Positions 8,714 through 16,682 of a DNA stretch of 39,398 nucleotides are shown piece by piece. The stretch lies in NCBI GenBank assembly GCA_964450435.1, contig CAYVCX010000023.1, positions 1 to 39,398 on the forward strand. Direction: 5' to 3'. The notes under the pieces are model-generated. The model was not told where the DNA came from. It ran no database searches and saw only the letters and a list, made by a program, of their open reading frames with translations. This DNA comes from SKLM01 sp964450435. GTDB taxonomy: Bacteria > Chloroflexota > Anaerolineae > B4-G1. The number at the start of each line of letters is the position of its first letter. Position 1 is the stretch's first letter. The translations under genes and the position numbers were made by a program.

Positions 8714-9829
8714 GTGAAGGTTCTGCTTCTCGCACCCTATTGTGGCGGAAGCCATCGCGCCTGGGCCGAAGGCTACGTTGCCCATAGCTGCCACGACGTC
8801 ACGCTGCTGGCGCTTGCCGCAAGATTTTGGAGATGGCGTATGCAGGGCGGGGCGGTCACGCTGGCCGAGAGGGCTCGCGGGGAGCGTCCCGATGTCATCC
8901 TGGCTTCCGACATGGTGAATCTGCCCGCGTTCCTGGCGCTAACCCGAGATTTCCTTGCTGACGTTCCTGCTGCTTTCTATTGTCACGAGAACCAGCTTAC
9001 CTATCCGCTACCCCCGGGCAAGAAGCGCGACCTCACCTACGGGATGATCAACTGGGTCTCCATGCTGGCTGCCGATCGAGTATTCTTCAACTCGCAGTAT
9101 CACCTGGACGACTGGTTTGAGGCGTTGCCGAGGATGCTCAAGCACTTCCCTGACTATTCGCACTTGCATCGCGTCGATGAAGTGCGCGCCAAGGCATCGG
9201 TGCTCCCGGTGGGGTGTGACCTGAGCCGGATCGACACTGTGCCAAAACCGGACGCTCGCGGTCAGCCCCCGCTGATCCTGTGGAACCAGCGCTGGGAGTA
9301 TGACAAGGCCCCCGAGAGCTTCTTTCGGGCGTTGTACACGTTGGCCGAGGAGGGAGTAGGCTTTCGTGTAGCACTTGCAGGGAGAAGCTACCGCCAGTCA
9401 GTGCCCGAGTTTGAGGCTGCCCGGGAGAGGCTGGGGGACCGCGTGATCCATTTTGGGTACGCGGAAGGGGGAGCCTACGAAAGGCTACTGCGTCGGGCGG
9501 ACATCGTGGTCAGTACGGCGATTCACGAGTTCTTCGGTGTCGCGATTGTTGAGGCGATCTACGCAGGATGCTTTCCAATTCTTGCCCATCACCTCTCGTA
9601 TCCGGAGCTCATTCCCGACGCGTATCACAGGCTTTGTCTGTACCGGGACCGGGAGGGGCTGGTAGCGCGGCTTCGCGCGGCGGTCACCAGGTTCGGGGCG
9701 ACGCAAGGCATGATCGAGGGCCTTCGCGTAGCAGTCTCCAGATTCGACTGGTCCAGCCTGGCGCCGACGTACGACCAGCGCATTGCCTTAATGGCAAACG
9801 GAGACTCTGGTCCAGCGCCACAGGGCTGA
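8714..9829 (+). CDS. DUF3524 glycosyltransferase, tRNA-queuosine alpha-mannosyltransferase (QTMAN/GTDC1)-like
   Basis: The N-terminal part (VLLLAPYCGGSHRAWAEG, then ARFWRWRMQGGAVTLAER) is the DUF3524 domain that defines the QTMAN/GTDC1 family. The animal enzyme transfers mannose from GDP-mannose to queuosine-34 of tRNA-Asp. The second half is a GT4-type Rossmann domain with LWNQRWEYDKAPESFFRAL, VALAGRSYRQ and the acidic sugar-nucleotide motif HEFFGVAIVEAIYAGC. The open frame extends to 8624, but GTG 8714 is preferred because AAAGGGGAG lies just upstream and the family consensus begins there (371 residues). What bacterial members modify is not established here. No queuosine-pathway gene lies in the window. 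Confidence 0.85.
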   Translation: MKVLLLAPYCGGSHRAWAEGYVAHSCHDVTLLALAARFWRWRMQGGAVTLAERARGERPDVILASDMVNLPAFLALTRDFLADVPAAFYCHENQLTYPLPPGKKRDLTYGMINWVSMLAADRVFFNSQYHLDDWFEALPRMLKHFPDYSHLHRVDEVRAKASVLPVGCDLSRIDTVPKPDARGQPPLILWNQRWEYDKAPESFFRALYTLAEEGVGFRVALAGRSYRQSVPEFEAARERLGDRVIHFGYAEGGAYERLLRRADIVVSTAIHEFFGVAIVEAIYAGCFPILAHHLSYPELIPDAYHRLCLYRDREGLVARLRAAVTRFGATQGMIEGLRVAVSRFDWSSLAPTYDQRIALMANGDSGPAPQG

Positions 9830-9854
9830 GAGCAGGGTGTACCCAGTGACTCTC
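9828..9854. terminator. Nested hairpin between convergent genes
   Basis: GAGAG (9828-9832) pairs with CTCTC (9850-9854), and inside it GGGT (9835-9838) pairs with ACCC (9841-9844). The hairpin overlaps the stop of the glycosyltransferase gene and lies in the 81-base gap facing the convergent gene that ends at 9911. There is no clear T-tract on either side, so a terminator role is only a guess. Confidence 0.3.
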
Positions 9855-9910
9855 TTCTCAACTGGTGAGGCCGTCTCCGCCATGGGGAACTGCGGGGGGC
9901 CTGGGCTGAA

Positions 9911-11494
9911 CTACTGAGTCGGAACGAAGAAGGTCTGAGCCCTGGTCGTGGTGCTCCCATAGACGACGACTATGTCGATGACCACACGCTGGCCGGGGGC
10001 CGAGGGCCGCGTCACGAAGCTCACCCGGCTGAAGCCTTCGGCGTCGGTGGGCGCGAGGACGAGCGTGTCTGCGTCAGATGGATAGCGGACGAAAGCGGTC
10101 GCGACGGCTGCTTCAATTGGGTCGCCTCTCCGGTCGTGGAGATAGAGATACAGAGTCTGGGTTTCTTCGACGGCAGCCGGATTGCGGACGGAGGCACTCG
10201 CTCTCAGCTCGAGAGGGCGGTCTCCGGCGCCGCCGCCTAACCTTTCATCCAGGCGGAATCTGGCCGGCGGGACTGGCTGATCGTAATCACCGGGAATACC
10301 GAACTGGTCGAGGTAGATCTCGCCTACATTGGTCAGCTGGATTGATGTATCGGCTTGGCCGGTCCGGTTCCACACCATGCGCGCGCGCTGGAAGTACTGC
10401 ACTACCTCGCCGTCCTCATAAATCATAGAGGAGCGCGGGTAACCGAATATGGGCAGCCCGCCCTTCTCCTGAAAGTAACTCAGGAATACGTGTTCCACCA
10501 CGTGGCCTGTCTCCGGGAAGTAGCGCCGGTCCGGGTCATCCGCCGGAGGGATTCGCTCCGCTGCGATGGGGGGGTAGACGTGCCCCATCTCATCGACCAG
10601 GAGTCCGAGCTGCACGCCGCTGGTGCCCCCCGACGGCTTGTGCTGTTCCATTCTGGCGCGCTGGAAGTACTGCACAGGCAGCTGGCCCCGCGTCGGATCG
10701 GCAAAGGATTCCGTGAGCGGATGGCCGAAGATCTCCAGATCGCCACGGGTATCAAAGAACTCCAGGAACTCGTCGCAGACGTAATGCTGCGTCTCTTCGA
10801 AGTAGCGGCAGTCCGAGCTGGCGGCCACTGTAGCCAGCGCGTCCTCTCTCATTCGCGGACGTACGTCTGGCTGATTGCAGCCGGCTGGTGGGCCAAACCT
10901 GCGCAGGTATTCCTCCCCGAGATTGCTGAGCTGGATACGGGATCCCGCTGGGTTTTCCGGATGCCACTTCATCCTCGCCCGCTGGAAGTACTGGACGACC
11001 CGCCCGCCCTCGTGCATAAACTCAGACCGGGGGTAGCCGAACACGTCGATGCCGCCGTTCTCACGGAAGTAATCGAGGAAGGCATACGAAACGACGTGTT
11101 GGGTCTCGGGGAAATAATGGTGAAGCGCGCTGTTCGAGCGCGGGATCTCCTCCTCGCGGACGGGAGGGAATATGTAACCCAGCTCGTCGGCCAGCAGCCC
11201 TAACTGGACCCTGTACGCCGCTGGAGCTTCAGGGTGCACCTCCAGCCTCCCACGCTGGAAGTACTGCACCTGCCGTCCTCCGCGCTCTGGATCCTCGCAT
11301 GAGCTCGTAAGAGGGTAGCCCAGAATCTCCACCCCCCCGTGCCGCTCGAAGAACTCGAGAAACGAGCCGCAGACATAATACTCCGTCTCTGGGAAGAAAC
11401 GGCACTCGCCATCCGCGGCCTGAACCCGGACAGCGGATCCGCAGGCCAAGACCATGCTTAGGATTAGGAGCAGCAATGGTACGCGGTACCGCAT
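9911..11494 (-). CDS. Exported protein with four FPET/FGYP/VQYFQRAR repeats and a C-terminal Ig-like domain
   Basis: The binding role is unknown. A signal peptide (MRYRVPLLLLILSMVLAC) ends either at a lipobox-like VLAC or at VQA. Four repeats of about 75 residues follow at 31-107, 126-200, 229-305 and 324-399. Each has a FPET-type opening, a FLxFF helix, GYP or GHP, VQYFQRxR, and a QL-rich end. Repeats 1 and 3 resemble each other and carry a Cys pair 11 residues apart (C31/C42, C229/C240). Repeats 2 and 4 also resemble each other. The A-B unit therefore recurs with an exact 198-residue period. Residues of about 410-527 form a beta-rich Ig-like tail. Such repeats are frequent in Chloroflexota secreted proteins. 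The start is ATG 11494 behind GGGAG, not the longer frame to 11527. Confidence 0.8.
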   Translation of the reverse strand: MRYRVPLLLLILSMVLACGSAVRVQAADGECRFFPETEYYVCGSFLEFFERHGGVEILGYPLTSSCEDPERGGRQVQYFQRGRLEVHPEAPAAYRVQLGLLADELGYIFPPVREEEIPRSNSALHHYFPETQHVVSYAFLDYFRENGGIDVFGYPRSEFMHEGGRVVQYFQRARMKWHPENPAGSRIQLSNLGEEYLRRFGPPAGCNQPDVRPRMREDALATVAASSDCRYFEETQHYVCDEFLEFFDTRGDLEIFGHPLTESFADPTRGQLPVQYFQRARMEQHKPSGGTSGVQLGLLVDEMGHVYPPIAAERIPPADDPDRRYFPETGHVVEHVFLSYFQEKGGLPIFGYPRSSMIYEDGEVVQYFQRARMVWNRTGQADTSIQLTNVGEIYLDQFGIPGDYDQPVPPARFRLDERLGGGAGDRPLELRASASVRNPAAVEETQTLYLYLHDRRGDPIEAAVATAFVRYPSDADTLVLAPTDAEGFSRVSFVTRPSAPGQRVVIDIVVVYGSTTTRAQTFFVPTQ

Positions 11495-11632
11495 CGTCGT
11501 CTCCCGACCTGGTCCAACAACACCCAATGCCCTGTGGGTTTTCCGCCTGCTTCAGCTTGGTTGGATACACAGTGCGCTGTCCGACGTGAGCCAGACAGCC
11601 TGTCATCGGAGCGCGTTCTCACACCCTAGTAT

Positions 11633-11661
11633 AGTATACACCACCCTGCGCCAAAATTCAA
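11633..11661 (-). promoter_or_regulatory. Promoter for the four-repeat exported protein
   Basis: Read on the minus strand, TTGAAT (11661-11656) and TATACT (11638-11633) are separated by 17 bases. Transcription would start near 11626, about 130 bases before the ATG at 11494. Confidence 0.6.
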
Positions 11662-11758
11662 GGGAGAACGGTGACGGGAGCGCTGCCAGTTCTCTGCGAG
11701 TCCGCTTCCCGGCATCCGAAAACCTCCGTGCTGGGCGCGGAGGAACCACATCTCCCAC

Positions 11759-11786
11759 TTGCCGGAATGCCGAGGTTGTGTACAAT
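11759..11786 (+). promoter_or_regulatory. Promoter for dnaG-rpoD
   Basis: TTGCCG (11759-11764), a 16-base spacer and TACAAT (11781-11786) point at dnaG, whose GTG is about 120 bases downstream of the expected start. The leader contains a 6-bp hairpin, TCCAGG 11864-11869 / CCTGGA 11878-11883. Confidence 0.5.
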
Positions 11787-11914
11787 TAGACCACTGTGAC
11801 GATACATCTCTGGCTCGTCATGCCCAATGCTCGACGTTTCTTCTCAGCGCGGTGACCGGTCGCTCCAGGAGACCAGCCCTGGACCATACTTGAAGACGGC
11901 AAAGGTGGACTCCC

Positions 11915-13819
11915 GTGAGTGTGATTGATGAGGTGAAGGACCGACTGGACATTGTTGAAGTCGTCTCCTCCCACCTCCAGTTGAATAAGGCTGGACGGAA
12001 CTACAAAGCTCTCTGTCCTTTCCACTCCGAGAACACACCCTCCTTCGTGGTGTTCCCCGAGAGTCAGCGGTGGTACTGCTTCGGCGCATGCAACGAAGGA
12101 GGCGATGTCTTCAACTTCGTGATGCGGATGGAGGGGTGGGACTTCCGGACTGCCCTCGAGGAGCTAGCCAGTCAGGCCGGCGTCGAGTTGAGGCCCCAGA
12201 CCCCCGCGCAGGAGCAGGCGGCTGAGGCGGCCGATCGCTTGCGGGATTTGCTCGCGGCGGTCGCTCGCTACTATCATCACGTCCTGCTCAATGCCTCTGA
12301 GGCAGAGATTGCGCGCGGCTATGTTGAATCTCGCGGGCTCGCCAATGACACTGTTTCTCAATTCGTGCTGGGGTACAGTCCCCCGGGTTGGGAGACGACC
12401 CAAAACTACCTCACGAAGCAGGGCTACAGCATCGACGAGCTCGGGGAAGCGGGGCTCGTCGTCGAGCGGGAAAGCGGCGGAACCTACGACCGCTTCCGGG
12501 AGCGGCTCATGATCCCCATCCGCGATCGCCGCGGTCGGGTCGTGGGCTTTGGGGCGCGGACGCTGGATCCCGGTGCCGTACCCAAGTATCTGAACTCGCC
12601 CGGCACCCTGGTCTTTGACAAGGGCAAGACGTTGTTTGGTCTCGATGCCGCACGACGGGCCATCCGGCATCAGGATCGCGCCATCATCGTCGAGGGCTAT
12701 ATGGACGTGATGCAGGCCCATCAGGCGGGCTACCGGAACGTGGTTGCTCAGATGGGCACAGCGCTGACGGAGACGCAGCTGCGGCAGCTCTGTCGCTACT
12801 CGAAGCGCATCGTGCTGGGGCTGGATCCCGATGCCGCCGGTGTGCAGGCCACGCTGCACGGCGTTGAGGTCGCCCAGGAGGCCTTGGAGAAGGAATGGGA
12901 ACCTGTCTTCGATCCCCGCGGCCTGCTCGGGTACGAGGGACGCCTGGGAGCAGAGTTGCGAGTGCTTCGGCTGCCGGGCGGGAAGGACCCCGATGACGTG
13001 ATCCGGGAGGATGCACACGAATTCGGTCGCCTGGCTGACGAAGCGGTCCCGGTGGTTGATTTCTACCTGCAGCTTCTGCTGGACGAGATCGACCTCGGTG
13101 ACACGAAGGCGAAGGCTCGCGCGGTCGATCAGTTGCTCCCGCTGCTGAGGGCTGTGGCGAATCCGGTTGAGCGCGAGGACTACGTGCAGAAGGTTGCCCG
13201 GACCTTGCGCGTGGATGAGCGGGCTGTGCTGGCACGTCTGCGCAGCAAGGAGCGCAGCCATCTCAAACGACGTCGTCCGCCGAGCGATCAGGGCGCGAGC
13301 GGGAACGCTGATGATGAGACCGTCGACCTGCGCCCCGATGCTCTACTGGAGAGTCATTGCCTTTCCACCTTGCTCAGCCGACCGAGTCTCCTGTCGCGCG
13401 TCGACGCGCTGCTGGAGGATAGAGGCCTGGATCCGATACGGCCGCAAGATTTCGGTCAGGTCAGTCTTCGCGCCATCTTCGAGGTGTGGGACCGGCTTCT
13501 GGACGCCCAACCGTCTATCGCCATCGATGCGCTGCGGGACGAACTCCCGGCCGACATGCACGAGCGGTTCGACGAGCTGCGTCGCTCCGCCCAGGTGGAC
13601 CTGGCTGAGGATCAGTTGGTTCGGGATGTGGTTGTGACGTTGCTCCGCTTGAGGCAGCGCCGCCTCCGGCAGGTCGTTCACGATCTGAGGATGTTGATGC
13701 TCGAAGCTCACGAGGAAGGGGACGCTCGGGGGAAACAGTATGATCAGGCCCATCTGGCACACACACAAGTGCTGCTGAAGACGCAGCGGGCGTTGGCCAG
13801 GTCGCGGGAGATCCAGTGA
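11915..13819 (+). CDS. dnaG: DNA primase
   Basis: DnaG lays down RNA primers at the replication fork. The N-terminal zinc finger has C34, H37, C55 and C59. The last pair is CFGAC (three residues between the Cys, not two), a variant I recall from related phyla. The RNA polymerase core follows, then a TOPRIM domain with IIVEGYMDVMQAHQAGY and LGLDPDAAG supplying the metal-binding acidic residues. The C-terminal part (about 460-634) is a helical region that would contact the DnaB helicase. Length of 634 residues is normal. GTG 11915 follows AAAGGTGG. The stop is 36 bases before rpoD, the classic macromolecular-synthesis pairing without rpsU. Confidence 0.96.
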   Translation: MSVIDEVKDRLDIVEVVSSHLQLNKAGRNYKALCPFHSENTPSFVVFPESQRWYCFGACNEGGDVFNFVMRMEGWDFRTALEELASQAGVELRPQTPAQEQAAEAADRLRDLLAAVARYYHHVLLNASEAEIARGYVESRGLANDTVSQFVLGYSPPGWETTQNYLTKQGYSIDELGEAGLVVERESGGTYDRFRERLMIPIRDRRGRVVGFGARTLDPGAVPKYLNSPGTLVFDKGKTLFGLDAARRAIRHQDRAIIVEGYMDVMQAHQAGYRNVVAQMGTALTETQLRQLCRYSKRIVLGLDPDAAGVQATLHGVEVAQEALEKEWEPVFDPRGLLGYEGRLGAELRVLRLPGGKDPDDVIREDAHEFGRLADEAVPVVDFYLQLLLDEIDLGDTKAKARAVDQLLPLLRAVANPVEREDYVQKVARTLRVDERAVLARLRSKERSHLKRRRPPSDQGASGNADDETVDLRPDALLESHCLSTLLSRPSLLSRVDALLEDRGLDPIRPQDFGQVSLRAIFEVWDRLLDAQPSIAIDALRDELPADMHERFDELRRSAQVDLAEDQLVRDVVVTLLRLRQRRLRQVVHDLRMLMLEAHEEGDARGKQYDQAHLAHTQVLLKTQRALARSREIQ

Positions 13820-13855
13820 GAGAACTTGAGGCACCATTTCACCTGACGAGGGGAC

Positions 13856-15481
13856 ATGATGACTGAGGAAAATCTGTCTACACCTGCCCAGGTAGACGAA
13901 ATCGTCGCGCAGCTCCGCGCTGTTCTTGAATCCGTCGAGGACTCGGGTGAGGAAGAAGCCCCATCCGTCCTGGTTGAAATGCCCGTAGCTGGCAACGAGG
14001 ACGATGCTCTCGATGGGGCCGAGCCCACCCCCGAGGAGTTGGAGGAAATCGAGCTGCAGACCGACGAGATCGTCGAGCAGGAGCTGGTTAAACCTACCGA
14101 TGATCCTGTGCGCATGTACCTCCTGGAGATCGGTCAGGTGCCCCTCCTCAACCACCACGAGGAGATCTGGCTTTCTTCGCAGCGTGCGGCCGGGAACTAC
14201 GTCCGGGACTTGACGGAGCGTCTCCCAGTGGCCGACGGGCCTGACTGGGCCCTTGAGGTGCTCGACGCCCTTCTTAATGAGCTTCGCGAATCGTGGGGAG
14301 ATGTGGAGAGACGTTGTGAGGAGCTCGGCATTGCCGCGCCGGATCTGAACGCCCTTGGTGAGGAGGCGGCAATCCTGCACGACTACATGTTGCCCGACTC
14401 CACTTCGTACATCTACTCCTTCTTGGAGCAGCACGGCTGGACGAGTGCCAAGGACGTCACCCGAACCACGTTGGCTGACCGGCTGTTCCGTGTATTCACG
14501 GTCCTTTACGTCCTTCCACGACCGGTCCAGGATGTGGTGGGTGAGGTATGGCACGTGCGATACACGTTCCCCGACCCGGCGGATCTGATCGTGGCTCTAT
14601 CCGACGCTGGCTCCGACCTCGGCCCCGCCGAGGTCCTCACAGCCCACTGGGATGAGCTGGAGGTCCGCGCTCTGGAAGCTCAGCAGTTCATGGCCCAGGC
14701 CAACCTCCGCTTGGTGGTCAGCGTGGCCAAGAATTACACAGGACGCGGCATATCCTTCCTCGACTTGATCCAGGAGGGCAACATCGGCTTGATGCGAGCC
14801 ATTCGAAAGTTCGACCATACGAAGGGCTTCAAGTTTTCCACCTACGCCACCTGGTGGATCCGGCAGGCGATCAGCCGCTCCATCGCGGACCAGGCCCGCA
14901 CAATCCGCATTCCGGTCCACATGGTAGAGAAGATCAACCGGCTCATTCGGTTGAAGCGGCGTCTGATCCAGGAGTTTGGGCGGGAGGCGACCTCCAAGGA
15001 GCTGGCCCTGGAGTCAGATCTGCTGAGCTCCGACGAGAAGGCGGCCATTCGTGAAGCGCTCGACGATGACGAACTGCTGACCCCGGCTCTGAAACATAAG
15101 TTGAACGCTGCCTCTGACGAGATTCGTCGCATTCTCCGCATTTCCCTGGAGCCGATGTCGCTGGAGATGCCCGTGGGCACTGAGGAGGACGGTGTCCTTG
15201 GCGAGTTTATCGAGGATGAGAGCATCCAGGGCCCCGCAGATGCGGCCTACGACCAACTGCTCAAAGAGCGCGTGCGATCGTCCCTTGAGGTGCTGAGCGA
15301 CCGCGAACGCGCGGTGCTGGAGTTGCGCTTCGGCTTGAAGGACGGTAGAACGCATACGCTGGAGGAGGTCGGACAGACCTTCGATGTCACCCGGGAGCGG
15401 GTCCGGCAGATAGAGTCAAAGGCACTCCGGAAGCTCCGCTATCCGGGCCGCGGGCACAAGCTACGCGATTTCCTGGTGTAG
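13856..15481 (+). CDS. rpoD: Primary RNA polymerase sigma factor (RpoD/SigA)
   Basis: This is the housekeeping sigma factor. After an acidic N-terminus come region 1.2 (DPVRMYLLEIGQVPLL, about 82-97) and a non-conserved segment of about 170 residues. Region 2 (about 280-340) has NLRLVVSVAKNYTGRGISF and the -10 recognition helix ending YATWWIRQAI. Region 3 follows, then region 4 with the HTH in LEEVGQTFDVTRERVRQIE (about 500-520). Region 3.1 carries an extra block of about 30 residues (roughly 386-420) between TSKELALES and the conserved RILRISLEPMSLE. ATG 13856 is followed directly by a second ATG; the ribosome site is GAGGGG. The gene is probably co-transcribed with dnaG. Confidence 0.96.
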   Translation: MMTEENLSTPAQVDEIVAQLRAVLESVEDSGEEEAPSVLVEMPVAGNEDDALDGAEPTPEELEEIELQTDEIVEQELVKPTDDPVRMYLLEIGQVPLLNHHEEIWLSSQRAAGNYVRDLTERLPVADGPDWALEVLDALLNELRESWGDVERRCEELGIAAPDLNALGEEAAILHDYMLPDSTSYIYSFLEQHGWTSAKDVTRTTLADRLFRVFTVLYVLPRPVQDVVGEVWHVRYTFPDPADLIVALSDAGSDLGPAEVLTAHWDELEVRALEAQQFMAQANLRLVVSVAKNYTGRGISFLDLIQEGNIGLMRAIRKFDHTKGFKFSTYATWWIRQAISRSIADQARTIRIPVHMVEKINRLIRLKRRLIQEFGREATSKELALESDLLSSDEKAAIREALDDDELLTPALKHKLNAASDEIRRILRISLEPMSLEMPVGTEEDGVLGEFIEDESIQGPADAAYDQLLKERVRSSLEVLSDRERAVLELRFGLKDGRTHTLEEVGQTFDVTRERVRQIESKALRKLRYPGRGHKLRDFLV

Positions 15482-15692
15482 CTGCCCCTCCATGCGCGTC
15501 CATGCTTGGCTGCCCTGTCCCTGAAGCCCCTGGACGCTGGATCAGAGACGGGCACACGATGTCTGACGTGACGGTTAGTCTTCGGCCTCGGCACATCGGG
15601 CAGGGCCGGAGGCCGGAATGCGCGGAGGCACAGGGGCCAGTTGTCAACGATGGGTGACTGCGCAAGTTTGGAACCGGCAGAGGAAGGTGGCT

Positions 15693-16622
15693 ATGAGACC
15701 CTTGCGTGAGCACGTGGCCGTCGCCATCGATGGCGGTGGGATCAAGGGCGTGATACCCGCCCGTGCGCTGGCTATTCTTGAGGACCACATCGGTCGCCCG
15801 TCCTGTGAGATCTTCGAAATGGCCGCTGGAACGTCTACCGGTGCTATCATCTCGGCTGGCATTGGCGTCGGGCTGAGCGGCGCGGCCATGTATAAGCTCT
15901 ACACCGAGTTCGGCGGGGTAGTCTTCCGCCCCTCCCTGCGCACCCGGTTATGGCCCTTGGTCCGCTACCGCTATCCTCTCGACCCGCTGAAAGCCGCCCT
16001 CGCCCGGTACATCGGCAACCGCAGGGTAGGTGATTTCTGGACGACCCATCCTCGCACCGACGTCGTCATGACGACCTTCGACCTGGTGGAGAACCGGACC
16101 CGTTTCATCAAACCCTGGAAAGACGAGTATGCCGATTGGCCTGTGGTGAAGGCGGTGTTGGCCTCATCCTCGGTGCCGACGTATTTCCCTCCGGTCCAGG
16201 CCCGCTACGTGGACGGTGGGGTGGGGGCGTATTCGAATCCCTGTTACCTGGCTGCTTATGAAGCTCGCTTCGTCCTCGAATGGGATCCGGCGGAGACAAC
16301 GCTGATCAGCCTGGGGACGGGCCGTGACCCTCACCGGCTCAAGCCCGGGCAGGTGAAGAAGCTCTGGCCCTGGGAGTGGATCGGGCCGGTGCTGGGAGCC
16401 TTCTTGCGCTCGGCTGACGACCAGCAGGTGCATCTGGTGGATACCTTCTTTGAGCGGCTGGACTTCCGCCGCTTCCAGGTTGATCTGCGTGAGCACATCC
16501 CCATGGACGATCCCACAAAGGTTGGAGAGCTGACTGTCTACGGTACTGAGCTGGGACAGAAGATAGTTGACGATCAGACCGATCGAGCGCTGGAGATCCA
16601 GGCTCGTAGGCCGGAGCGCTAG
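15693..16622 (+). CDS. Patatin-like phospholipase/acyl hydrolase
   Basis: This is a Ser-Asp dyad lipid acyl hydrolase. The oxyanion loop GGGIKG is at residues 13-18, the nucleophile elbow GTSTG at about 46-50, and the catalytic Asp in DGG at about 173-175, all in order and intact. There is no signal peptide, so it is probably cytoplasmic or membrane-peripheral. The substrate is unknown; some small patatins act in lipid turnover or in defence. The open frame reaches 15618, but ATG 15693 has AGGAAGG just upstream and begins with the expected strand (309 residues). No nucleotide-cyclase or signalling gene is adjacent, so a CBASS-type effector role is not supported. The 211 bases before it (15482-15692) show no promoter or terminator that I trust. 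Confidence 0.88.
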   Translation: MRPLREHVAVAIDGGGIKGVIPARALAILEDHIGRPSCEIFEMAAGTSTGAIISAGIGVGLSGAAMYKLYTEFGGVVFRPSLRTRLWPLVRYRYPLDPLKAALARYIGNRRVGDFWTTHPRTDVVMTTFDLVENRTRFIKPWKDEYADWPVVKAVLASSSVPTYFPPVQARYVDGGVGAYSNPCYLAAYEARFVLEWDPAETTLISLGTGRDPHRLKPGQVKKLWPWEWIGPVLGAFLRSADDQQVHLVDTFFERLDFRRFQVDLREHIPMDDPTKVGELTVYGTELGQKIVDDQTDRALEIQARRPER

Positions 16623-16682
16623 ATTGCGGCCCTTTGTCCCTGTGCTCTATCCTCGCTCAATCTGTGGGGGATCCTGGAGGCG

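Noticed and set aside
10355..11203. 282-residue plus-strand frame
   Set aside because: Antisense to the four-repeat protein, and its apparent repeats only mirror those of the real gene.
16225..16245. TTCGAATCC resembling a tRNA T-loop
   Set aside because: It lies inside the patatin gene, and no cloverleaf can be drawn around it. No tRNA was found anywhere in the window.
15693..16622. Patatin as an anti-phage (CBASS-type) effector
   Set aside because: No cyclase, ubiquitin-like transfer or other defence gene is adjacent; the neighbours are rpoD and murE.
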